Part shown: positions 1 to 6,032 of the stretch, in pieces
How the letters are laid out: the number at the start of each line of letters is the position of its first letter
Position numbering within the stretch: the stretch's first letter is position 1
Source: Frankiales bacterium
Lineage (GTDB): Bacteria; Actinomycetota; Actinomycetes; Mycobacteriales; SCTD01
Reading direction: 5' to 3'
DNA length: 25,937 bases
Assembly (NCBI GenBank): GCA_025966295.1
Contig: JAOPVD010000033.1
Coordinates: 1-25,937 of the forward strand
Translations under genes and position numbers: made by a program
The notes under the pieces: model-generated
Told to the model about the DNA's origin: nothing
Database searches by the model: none
What the model saw: the letters and a program-made list of their open reading frames with translations, nothing else

Positions 1-805
1 CCATGTGCAGCGGGCCGTCGGCGCCGGCCGTGATGTAGGGCAGGTTGATGGAGGTGGCCTGGCTGGAGGACAGCTCGATCTTGGCCTTCTCAGCCGCCTC
101 ACGCAGCCGCTGCATCGCCATCTTGTCCTTCGACAGGTCGATGCCGTTCTGGTTGCTGAAGGTCTTCACCAGGTGCTCGACCAGCTTGTTGTCCCAGTCG
201 TCGCCACCGAGCTTGTTGTCACCGGAGGTCGCCTTGACCTCGATGACGCCGTCGCCGATCTCGAGCAGCGACACGTCGAAGGTGCCACCGCCGAGGTCGA
301 AGACCAGGATGGTCTGCTCCTTGTCGCCCTTGTCCAGGCCGTAGGCCAGGGCCGCGGCGGTCGGCTCGTTGACCACCCGCAGGACGTTCAGGCCGGCGAT
401 CTCGCCGGCCTCCTTGGTCGCCTGCCGCTCGTGGTCGGAGAAGTACGCCGGGACGGTGATGACCGCGTCGGTCACGGTCTCGCCGAGGTAGGCCTCCGCG
501 TCGCGCTTGAGCTTCTGCAGCACGAAGGCGCTGATCTGCTGCGGCGTGAACTCCTTGCCGTCGACCCGGGTGCTCCAGTCGGTGCCCATGTGGCGCTTGA
601 CGGAGCGGATCGTCCGCTCGACGTTGGTGACGGCCTGCCGCTTCGCGACCTCGCCGACGAGCACCTCGCCGTTCTTGGCGAAGGCCACGATGGACGGGGT
701 CGTGCGCGAGCCCTCGGCGTTGGCGATGACCGTGGGCTCGCCGCCCTCGAGGACGCTGACGACGCTGTTGGTGGTGCCGAGGTCGATGCCGACCGCTCGT
801 GCCAT
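1..805 (-). CDS. dnaK: Hsp70 chaperone DnaK, N-terminal part (runs off left edge)
   Basis: Cytosolic ATP-dependent chaperone that works with DnaJ and GrpE on unfolded proteins. The 268 visible residues are the first part of the nucleotide-binding domain. The phosphate-1 loop GIDLGTTNS is at residues 6-14, the AYFSDHERQATKEAG segment is near 130-145, NEPTAAALAYG is near 150, and the phosphate-2 loop DLGGGTFDVS is near 168-177. A typical DnaK is about 610-630 residues, so more than half lies outside the window. The ATG at 805-803 is preceded by an AAGGA ribosome site about 10 bases upstream, and the MARAVGIDLGTTNS start matches the family. The upstream region carries two HAIR-like HspR operators, so heat-shock control by the HspR repressor is likely. 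The usual partners grpE, dnaJ and hspR would lie downstream, beyond position 1; this is inferred from other actinomycetes and not seen. Confidence 0.98.
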   Translation of the reverse strand, partial: MARAVGIDLGTTNSVVSVLEGGEPTVIANAEGSRTTPSIVAFAKNGEVLVGEVAKRQAVTNVERTIRSVKRHMGTDWSTRVDGKEFTPQQISAFVLQKLKRDAEAYLGETVTDAVITVPAYFSDHERQATKEAGEIAGLNVLRVVNEPTAAALAYGLDKGDKEQTILVFDLGGGTFDVSLLEIGDGVIEVKATSGDNKLGGDDWDNKLVEHLVKTFSNQNGIDLSKDKMAMQRLREAAEKAKIELSSSQATSINLPYITAGADGPLHM

Positions 806-826
806 GTCAGAGGTTCCTTGTCCGTA

Positions 827-847
827 GTTGAGTGGTGCAGGCTCAGG
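827..847. promoter_or_regulatory. Second HAIR-like element, proximal copy
   Basis: GTTGAGT-N7-GCTCAGG matches the HAIR consensus at 11 of 14 positions with the correct 7-base spacer. It lies 22 bases from the dnaK start codon and overlaps the presumed -10 and transcription start. Multiple HAIR copies in front of dnaK are known from Streptomyces. The weaker match makes this copy less certain than the one at 880-900. Confidence 0.6.
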
Positions 848-874
848 TTGCCCGTTTCCCCGGCCAACCGTCAA
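845..874 (-). promoter_or_regulatory. Candidate dnaK promoter
   Basis: Read on the minus strand, TTGACG (874-869) is a good -35 and CAACCT (850-845) is a weak -10, with an 18-base spacer. The -35 sits just downstream of one HAIR element (880-900) and the -10 overlaps the other (827-847). A repressor bound at either would block transcription. The -35 is convincing; the -10 is a best guess. Confidence 0.4.
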
Positions 875-879
875 ATCCC

Positions 880-900
880 CTTGAGTGTTCCCCGCTCAAC
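880..900. promoter_or_regulatory. HAIR element (HspR operator), distal copy
   Basis: The sequence reads CTTGAGT-N7-GCTCAAC. It matches the HspR-associated inverted repeat consensus CTTGAGT-N7-ACTCAAG at 12 of 14 positions with the exact 7-base spacer. It lies 75 bases upstream of the dnaK start. HspR is the actinobacterial heat-shock repressor of dnaK operons; binding here is inferred from motif and position. Confidence 0.8.
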
Positions 901-924
901 CCTAGCCCTCCCCCTCCCTCGCCT

Positions 925-943
925 CCCTCTCCCCTCCCTCCCC
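925..943 (-). other. G-quadruplex motif on the opposite strand
   Basis: The plus strand reads CCC-TCT-CCCC-T-CCC-T-CCCC, so the minus strand holds four G-runs with loops of 1, 1 and 3 bases. It lies in an almost pure pyrimidine tract (906-951, one G) directly left of the palindrome. It is a rough mirror of the G-rich tract on the right side. Confidence 0.5.
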
Positions 944-949
944 TTCCTT

Positions 950-1020
950 CCGGTGATCCACGGAACCAGCGCCCACGTCCGGACCCCGCAAACGTGGCCG
1001 CCGGTTCCGTGGATCACCGG
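950..1020. repeat. Long palindrome in the dnaK upstream region
   Basis: Two perfect 18-base arms, CCGGTGATCCACGGAACC (950-967) and its exact reverse complement (1003-1020). Inside them is a second, symmetric 6-bp arm, CCACGT (973-978) and ACGTGG (992-997), at equal 5-base distances, leaving a 13-base loop. No coding signal overlaps it. A U-run is missing, so it is not a classic terminator. Its precision suggests either a mobile or dispersed palindromic unit or a protein-bound or cruciform structure. I see no second copy in this window. Confidence 0.9.
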
Positions 1021-1041
1021 AGGAGGGGCGGGAGGGCGGCC

Positions 1042-1059
1042 GGGGCGGGAGGGGTGGGG
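1042..1059 (+). other. G-quadruplex motif upstream of a small ORF
   Basis: Four G-runs, GGGG-C-GGG-A-GGGG-T-GGGG, are separated by single-base loops, the arrangement that favours very stable parallel quadruplexes. Three further GGG runs lie at 1025-1036. The motif sits between the palindrome (950-1020) and the GTG at 1072. If transcribed rightward it would also form in RNA just ahead of the small ORF's start. Confidence 0.6.
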
Positions 1060-1071
1060 ACGTGGGACGCT

Positions 1072-1221
1072 GTGCGGGTGTTGAAGGAGCTCCGCGGCCG
1101 GCACGGCGGGCCCCACCTGGGGACCCGGGTGCTGGCGCTCGCGCTAGCGCTGCTGCTGGCCGCCCCCCTGACGGTGCTGCTCTGGCGCGTCGGCGCGGCG
1201 CTGGTGCACACCTTCGTCTGA
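1072..1221 (+). CDS. Possible 49-aa single-pass membrane protein
   Basis: A basic N-terminus (MRVLKELRGRHGG, the M from GTG) is followed by one clear hydrophobic segment at residues 18-46, rich in Leu, Ala and Val, and the protein ends in HTFV. GTG at 1072 is chosen because a purine-rich GGGA lies a few bases upstream; GTG at 1078 is an equally possible start. It resembles no family I can name. It stands alone between the dnaK control region and the Fe-S reductase, in the same direction as the latter and 187 bases before it. Third-position G/C bias and the clean membrane helix argue for coding, but the region is so G+C-rich that chance open frames are common. Confidence 0.4.
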   Translation: MRVLKELRGRHGGPHLGTRVLALALALLLAAPLTVLLWRVGAALVHTFV

Positions 1222-1283
1222 ACGGCTGACCACGAGGCCGTCCTGCGCGGCTACGCTGAGCGCTGGGCGCCTCGGGGCGCGAA

Positions 1284-1299
1284 GTTACCCACCGGTACC
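1284..1299. promoter_or_regulatory. Imperfect palindrome ahead of the Fe-S reductase gene
   Basis: GTTACC-CACC-GGTACC contains the inverted core TACC/GGTA around a 4-base centre, with outer G and C also pairing and one mismatch. It lies 110 bases upstream of the GTG at 1409, in the only intergenic region that can hold this gene's promoter. Palindromes of the TTACC/GGTAA kind are typical operators of TetR-type metabolic regulators; assigning one here is a guess. TAGGCT occurs downstream at 1318 and again at 1340 and could act as a -10. Confidence 0.3.
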
Positions 1300-1328
1300 A
1301 GAGCCGTGGACCCCCCGTAGGCTCCGAA

Positions 1329-1354
1329 GCACGCGCGCGTAGGCTCGCGCGTGC
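1329..1354. repeat. Hairpin in the leader of the Fe-S reductase gene
   Basis: GCACGCGCG (1329-1337) pairs perfectly with CGCGCGTGC (1346-1354) around an 8-base loop. It sits 55 bases ahead of the start codon, after the possible -10 sites. It may fold in the 5' leader RNA, but alternating CG sequence is common at this base composition, so function is uncertain. Confidence 0.35.
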
Positions 1355-1408
1355 CGCGAGGCGCGCCTGGGGAACCCCCGCCCAGGCCACCCCACGACTG
1401 GAGGACGC

Positions 1409-3832
1409 GTGGAAACCGACCAGATCATCCGACTCACTGTCGGACTGGGCATCATGGTGATCAGCCTGGCGATCGCCGGTCGCCGCGCGCTGTTCCTCTA
1501 CCGGCTCATCGCCAGCGGCCAGCCGAGCCCCGGCCGGCTGACCGGGCTGCCCAGGCGGCTCTGGATCCAGGCCGTCGAGGTGTTCGGCCAGAAGCGCCTG
1601 CTGAAGTGGACGGTGCCGGGCGTCGCGCACCTCATCACGTTCTGGGCGTTCGTCATCCTGACGCTGACGATCATCGAGGCCGTCGGCGCGCTGTTCGACC
1701 CGCACTTCGCCATCCCGGTCATCGGGCGCTGGGCCGTGGTCGGCTTCCTCGAGGACCTCATCGGCACCCTGCTGCTGGTCTCGCTGGCGACCTTCGCCTA
1801 CATCCGCGTGAAGAACGCGCCCGAGAAGGTGCACCGCGACAGCCGGTTCTACGGCTCGCACACCGGCCCGGCCTGGCTGGTGCTGGGCATGATCTCGCTG
1901 GTCGCGATCACGCTGTTCGGCTACCGCGGCCCGCAGATCAACACCGGGGTCTTCCCGTTCCAGGAGCACGCCGGCTGGGCGTTCACGTCCTGGCTGGTCG
2001 CCAAGGCGCTGCACCCGCTCGGCCACGACGTCAACATGGTGCTCGAGACCTTCTTCATCCTCGCCCAGATCGCCGTCATCTTCGGCTTCCTGGTGCTCGT
2101 GATGTACAGCAAGCACCTGCACATCTTCCTGGCACCGCTGAACGTCAGCACCAAGCGCGACCCCGACCCCGACAAGCCGTCGCTGGGTGCGCTGCTGCCG
2201 ATGATGAGCCACGGCAAGCCGCTCGACTTCGAGCAGGCCGACCCCGAGACCGACACCTTCGGCGTCGGCAAGGTCGAGGACTTCAAGTGGTCGGCGATGC
2301 TCGACATGGCGACCTGCACCGAGTGCGGCCGCTGCCAGTCGCAGTGCCCGGCCTGGAACACCGGCAAGCCGCTCAGCCCGAAGATCCTGATCATGGACCT
2401 GCGCGACCACCTGTTCGCGAAGGCGCCGTACATGCTCGCCACCGACCCGGTGGCGTTCCTCGACAGCGCGCCGGACAGCGGCGACCCGAGCCACGAGGTG
2501 CCGGAGTCCGGCTACGGCCGGGTCGTCGGCTCCAACCAGTTGCAGTACACCCGCCCGCTGGTCGGCACCGCCGAGCAGCTCGGTGTCATCGACCCCGACG
2601 TGCTGTGGTCCTGCACCACCTGCGGCGCCTGCGTCGAGCAGTGCCCGGTCGACATCGAGCACATCGACCACATCCTCGACATGCGCCGCTACCAGGTGCT
2701 CATCGAGTCCGCGTTCCCGAGCGAGGCCGGCGTGATGCTGCGCAACCTCGAGAACAAGGGCAACCCGTGGGGTATGAACAACTCCAGCCGCACGGACTGG
2801 ATGGAGGGCCTGCCCTTCGAGGTCAAGGTCGTCGAGGGCACCATCCCGGACGAGGTCGAGTACCTGTTCTGGGTCGGCTGCGCCGGCGGTCTGGAGGACC
2901 GCAGCAAGAAGGTCACCCGCGCGTTCGCCGAGCTGCTGCACACCGCGGGCGTCGAGTTCGCCGTCCTCGGCGCGATGGAGTCCTGCACCGGTGACCCGGC
3001 GCGTCGTCTCGGCAACGAGTTCGTCTTCCAGATGCTCGGCCAGCAGAACGTCGAGGTCCTCAACAGCGTCGGCGCCACCCGCGAGAACAACGTCAAGATC
3101 GTGGCGACCTGTCCGCACTGCTTCAACACGATCGCGAACGAGTACCCGCAGCTCGGCGGCGACTACGAGGTCGTGCACCACACGCAGCTGCTCGGCAAGC
3201 TCGTCGCGGAGGGCCACCTGGTGCCGGTCACGCCGGTCGACCAGACCGTGACCTACCACGACCCCTGCTACCTCGGACGGCACAACCGGGTCTACACCCC
3301 GCCACGCGAGATCCTGGCCGCCATCCAGGGCCTCACCACCACCGAGATGCCGCGTTGCAAGGAGCGGGGCTTCTGCTGCGGGGCCGGCGGCGCCCGGATG
3401 TGGATGGAGGAGAAGATCGGCAAGCGCATCAACGTCGAGCGGACCGACGAGGCGCTGGCGCTGGACACCGACATCATCAGCACCGCGTGCCCGTTCTGCA
3501 TCACCATGCTGAGCGACGCCGTGACCGCCAAGCAGCAGTCCGGCGAGGCCCGCGAGAGCGTGCAGGTGCTCGACGTGTCGCAGATCCTGGCGCGCTCGCT
3601 GAAGGCGCCGGCGCTGGTCGGTGCGGCCGTCACGGCCGACGTCACCGAGCAGGCCGCCGCGCCCGCGCAGGCCAGCCCGGAGGCCACCGCCGGGGCCGAC
3701 AACCCGCAGCTGGCCCAGGCCGGCAACACCCCGGACACCAGCGGCACGACGACCGGCACCACGCCGGGCGACGCGCCGGGTGGCCTGTCCGAGAACCAGC
3801 AGGTCGGCCCGCCCGAGCCCCCGCAGCCCTAG
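1409..3832 (+). CDS. Membrane-anchored Fe-S oxidoreductase (HdrD/CCG-domain type, Rv0338c-like)
   Basis: Likely passes electrons between a donor and the quinone pool; the true substrates of this family are not established. The N-terminus has about five membrane segments (near residues 6-26, 72-100, 108-132, 150-170, 212-237), resembling a haem b membrane anchor. A cytosolic ferredoxin-type region follows with two 4Fe-4S motifs, CTECGRCQSQCP from residue 303 and CTTCGACVEQCP from 402. Two cysteine-rich CCG-type modules come next (CPHC, then HDPCYLG, CCGAGGARMW at about 656, and CPFC). The last 75 residues are an Ala/Pro/Thr/Gly-rich tail. The GTG start has GGAGG six bases ahead. At 807 aa it resembles mycobacterial Rv0338c. 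It is followed directly by a strong terminator, so it is probably monocistronic. Confidence 0.93.
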   Translation: METDQIIRLTVGLGIMVISLAIAGRRALFLYRLIASGQPSPGRLTGLPRRLWIQAVEVFGQKRLLKWTVPGVAHLITFWAFVILTLTIIEAVGALFDPHFAIPVIGRWAVVGFLEDLIGTLLLVSLATFAYIRVKNAPEKVHRDSRFYGSHTGPAWLVLGMISLVAITLFGYRGPQINTGVFPFQEHAGWAFTSWLVAKALHPLGHDVNMVLETFFILAQIAVIFGFLVLVMYSKHLHIFLAPLNVSTKRDPDPDKPSLGALLPMMSHGKPLDFEQADPETDTFGVGKVEDFKWSAMLDMATCTECGRCQSQCPAWNTGKPLSPKILIMDLRDHLFAKAPYMLATDPVAFLDSAPDSGDPSHEVPESGYGRVVGSNQLQYTRPLVGTAEQLGVIDPDVLWSCTTCGACVEQCPVDIEHIDHILDMRRYQVLIESAFPSEAGVMLRNLENKGNPWGMNNSSRTDWMEGLPFEVKVVEGTIPDEVEYLFWVGCAGGLEDRSKKVTRAFAELLHTAGVEFAVLGAMESCTGDPARRLGNEFVFQMLGQQNVEVLNSVGATRENNVKIVATCPHCFNTIANEYPQLGGDYEVVHHTQLLGKLVAEGHLVPVTPVDQTVTYHDPCYLGRHNRVYTPPREILAAIQGLTTTEMPRCKERGFCCGAGGARMWMEEKIGKRINVERTDEALALDTDIISTACPFCITMLSDAVTAKQQSGEARESVQVLDVSQILARSLKAPALVGAAVTADVTEQAAAPAQASPEATAGADNPQLAQAGNTPDTSGTTTGTTPGDAPGGLSENQQVGPPEPPQP

Positions 3833-3840
3833 CGCGGCAG

Positions 3841-3878
3841 CCGGCACCGTCGGGGCGCACCGCCCCCGACGGTGCCGG
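3841..3878 (+). terminator. Strong hairpin terminator after the Fe-S reductase gene
   Basis: A 17-base left arm (3841-3857) pairs with an 18-base right arm (3861-3878) around a 3-base loop, with one bulged C. It lies 9 bases after the stop codon. There is no T-run, as is common for actinobacterial terminators. Confidence 0.8.
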
Positions 3879-3881
3879 ACT

Positions 3882-3902
3882 CACAGGTCCGCCACAGGTC
3901 CG
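3882..3902 (+). promoter_or_regulatory. Direct repeat, possible response-regulator site
   Basis: CACAGGTCCG occurs twice (3882-3891 and 3893-3902), exactly 11 bases apart, one helical turn. It lies 54-74 bases upstream of the secreted PepSY-like gene. OmpR-family regulators bind tandem repeats with about this period, so it is a candidate activation site. No regulator gene is nearby. Confidence 0.4.
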
Positions 3903-3955
3903 TGCTCGATCTTGGGAGAACCCCCTTCGACAGGGGCCGACCCGAGGGATCTCAC

Positions 3956-4405
3956 ATGGACAACAAGAAGTGGCTGGCTCCCGTCAGCCTGACCGCCGCC
4001 GGCGTCGTCGCCGGCGCGGTGCTCGCCGGCGCGCTGTCGGCCAACGCCGCGACGCCGTCCCCGTCGCCGAGCACCAGCGGCGGCAGCACCGCGGAGGCTC
4101 CCGACCACGACGGTGACCGCTCGAAGCCGCAACGCTCGGACGAGAAGCTGCTCACCGGTACGACGAAGTCGAAGGTGGAGGCTGCGGTCAAGGCGAAGCA
4201 CCCGACCGCGACGATCCTGCGCACCGAGACCGACAGCAACGGCGTCTACGAGTCGCACGTACAGCTAGCGGACGGCAGCGAGGCCGTCGTGGTGGTCGGC
4301 AAGGACTTCACCGTGACCGGCACCGAGCAGCACGGCCGCGGCGGCGGCCACGGCAGGGGTGACCGCGACAAGGACGGCCGCGGCGCTCCGGACGCGACCG
4401 GCTGA
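3956..4405 (+). CDS. Secreted PepSY-like domain protein
   Basis: 149 aa. Lys residues at 4-5 and a hydrophobic stretch at 8-30 form a signal peptide, with probable cleavage after SANA (residue 31). A Ser/Pro/Thr linker (33-45) precedes a domain at about 66-123. That domain contains KVEAAVKAKHPTA, a Tyr in the next strand (VYESHV) and ADGSEAVVVVGKDF, the helix-plus-strands pattern of PepSY (peptidase propeptide/YpeB) domains. The tail (125-149) is rich in Gly, His, Arg and Asp. Such proteins act outside the membrane, usually as inhibitors or sensors; the partner is unknown. ATG at 3956 has GAGGGA about 7 bases ahead. It is flanked by terminators on both sides, so it is its own unit, possibly controlled by the repeats at 3882-3902. 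Confidence 0.8.
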   Translation: MDNKKWLAPVSLTAAGVVAGAVLAGALSANAATPSPSPSTSGGSTAEAPDHDGDRSKPQRSDEKLLTGTTKSKVEAAVKAKHPTATILRTETDSNGVYESHVQLADGSEAVVVVGKDFTVTGTEQHGRGGGHGRGDRDKDGRGAPDATG

Positions 4406-4423
4406 TCCGCCTCCAGCACGACC

Positions 4424-4455
4424 ACGGCCCGACCTCCTGCCAGGGGTCGGGCCGT
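4424..4455 (+). terminator. Hairpin terminator after the PepSY-like gene
   Basis: An 11-bp perfect stem (ACGGCCCGACC at 4424-4434 with its complement at 4445-4455) encloses a 10-base loop, starting 18 bases after the stop codon. No T-run follows. Confidence 0.75.
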
Positions 4456-4503
4456 CACGGTCTGGGACCGCTACCGACCACCGTGATCTGCGAGGGTGGA
4501 CAG

Positions 4504-5448
4504 GTGCCGGGGCCGACGCGGGGTGAGCAGCAGGCCGCGGCCGCGCGCGACCAGGGTCTGCACAGCAGCGGCTGGCAGGCGCTGGGCACGTCCGTCCAGC
4601 TGGTGGTGACCGACCACCCCGAGCAGGCGCGGGCGGCGGTCGAGCAGGTGCTGGCCGCTGTCGACCTGGCCGCCAGCAGGTTCCGGGCCGACTCCGAGCT
4701 GAGCCGGCTGGTGCCGGGCCGGTGGACCGAGGTGTCGCCGCTGCTGGCGCAGCTGCTCACGGTGGCCCGCGACGCCGCGGAGTGGACCGACGGGCTTGTC
4801 GACCCGACGGTCGGCCAGAGCCTGCGCGACCTGGGCTACGACACCACCTTCGAGCAGGTCACCAAGGCCGGGGCGGCGCTGACCGTCGTACACCGCCCGG
4901 TCGGCTGGCAGCAGCTGCAGGTCCAGGGCGCCCGGGTCCGCGCACCGCACGGCCTCGACCTCGGCGCGACCGCGAAGGGCCTCGCCGCCGACCTCTGCGC
5001 GCAGGCCGCCGCCGAGGCCTGCGCGGCGGCGCTGGTGAGCCTCGGTGGCGACATCGCCGTCGCCGGCAGTGCTCACGGGCGCGGCTGGCCGGTGCTGGTC
5101 AGCGACACCGCGGACCCCGGCAGCCCCGACTCCTCCGGCCAGGTCATCACCCTGTACGCCGGTGGGCTGGCCACCAGCGGGACCCGGGCGCGCCGGTGGA
5201 CCCGCGGCGGGCAGCTGGTGCACCACCTGGTCGACCCGCGTACCGGGCTGCCGACCCGCGGTCCGTGGCGGACGGTCAGCGTCCTGGCCGAGACCTGCGT
5301 GCTCGCCAATACCGCCAGCACCGCCGCGGTCGTTGCCGGTGAGGACGCTGTGAGATGGCTGGGAATGCGCGGTCTGAGCGCCCGTCTGGTCGGTGAGGAC
5401 GGCACAGTGGTGCTGGTAGGTGATTGGCCCGACGAGGAGGGCACGTGA
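4504..5448 (+). CDS. apbE: FAD:protein FMN transferase (ApbE family)
   Basis: Transfers FMN from FAD onto a Ser/Thr of a target protein, using Mg2+. 314 aa from GTG 4504, chosen for the GAGGG 9 bases ahead; GTG 4483 would add 7 residues but has no ribosome site. Family motifs appear in order: SRFRADSELSRL (58-69), DPTVG from D100, LDLGATAKG (151-159), LVSLGGDIAVAG (D183), HHLVDPRTG (H240, D244) and, near the end, NTASTAA. No signal peptide or lipobox is seen, so it should work in the cytoplasm, unlike the many exported ApbE proteins. Its stop overlaps the next gene's start by 4 bp (GTGA), making it the first gene of a redox operon. No FMN-binding-domain or Nqr/Rnf-type target is encoded nearby. 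Confidence 0.93.
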   Translation: MPGPTRGEQQAAAARDQGLHSSGWQALGTSVQLVVTDHPEQARAAVEQVLAAVDLAASRFRADSELSRLVPGRWTEVSPLLAQLLTVARDAAEWTDGLVDPTVGQSLRDLGYDTTFEQVTKAGAALTVVHRPVGWQQLQVQGARVRAPHGLDLGATAKGLAADLCAQAAAEACAAALVSLGGDIAVAGSAHGRGWPVLVSDTADPGSPDSSGQVITLYAGGLATSGTRARRWTRGGQLVHHLVDPRTGLPTRGPWRTVSVLAETCVLANTASTAAVVAGEDAVRWLGMRGLSARLVGEDGTVVLVGDWPDEEGT

Positions 5449-6032
5449 GCACTGCCAGCGCACCCACGCTGTCCGAGGCGCCGTACTGGTATCTCACCCG
5501 CAGCACGGGCATCGTGGCCTTCGTCCTGCTCACGGTGGCTTTGGCGGTCGGCATCGCCGCGACGCAGCGCACCCTGGCCAGCCCGTCCTGGCCGCGGTTC
5601 GCGACCCAGGGCCTGCACCGCAACGTGTCCTTGCTCGGCGTGGCCTTCCTGGGCGTGCACATCGTCACGACCCTGCTGGACGGCTTCGTGAACATCACCT
5701 GGTGGGCCGCCGTGGTGCCCGGCGCCTCGCACTACCGGACGCTGTGGGTCGCGCTCGGCACCGTGGCCTTCGACCTCACGGTCCTCGTGCTCATCACCAG
5801 CCTGCTGCGACTGCGGCTCAGCGCCGCGCTCTGGCGGCGCGTGCACTGGAGCGCCTATGCGCTCTGGCCACTGAGCTGGCTGCACTTCCTCAAGACGGGC
5901 ACCGACGCCGCGCACGGGCGCTTCGGGGTCTGGCTCGCCATTGCCTGCGCCGGCGTGGTGAGCGCTGCCGTCGCGGGACGGGTGGTGGCCGGCAGCGCCG
6001 AGCCGCAGCCGCTGCGGAGCCCGGGGCGATGA
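5445..6032 (+). CDS. Ferric-reductase-like haem b membrane protein
   Basis: 195 aa, five hydrophobic segments (about 22-40, 57-79, 101-121, 134-150, 161-182). Two His pairs, H58/H72 in one helix and H134/H147 in another, have the 13-14 residue spacing of bis-His haem b ligation in ferric-reductase-like domains (FRD/MsrQ/NOX group). It therefore probably moves electrons across the membrane. There is no FAD/NAD domain of its own; the NuoF-like protein encoded next could supply electrons. GTG 5445 follows GAGGAGGG closely and overlaps apbE by 4 bp; it overlaps the following gene by 4 bp (ATGA). The C-terminus is a short charged tail. Confidence 0.88.
   Translation: MSTASAPTLSEAPYWYLTRSTGIVAFVLLTVALAVGIAATQRTLASPSWPRFATQGLHRNVSLLGVAFLGVHIVTTLLDGFVNITWWAAVVPGASHYRTLWVALGTVAFDLTVLVLITSLLRLRLSAALWRRVHWSAYALWPLSWLHFLKTGTDAAHGRFGVWLAIACAGVVSAAVAGRVVAGSAEPQPLRSPGR

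Noticed and set aside
5..1084. A 359-codon plus-strand open frame across dnaK.
   Set aside because: It is the complement of dnaK and runs through the HspR sites and the palindrome; no recognisable protein.
902..3847. A 981-codon open frame on the minus strand opposite the Fe-S reductase gene.
   Set aside because: It is antisense to an unmistakable gene, has Arg/Gly/Asp/Val-rich low-complexity sequence and no domain. Long antisense frames are expected at this base composition.
3841..3955. Possible riboswitch ahead of the PepSY-like gene.
   Set aside because: The only strong structure is the simple terminator hairpin of the preceding gene; no conserved riboswitch core is seen.
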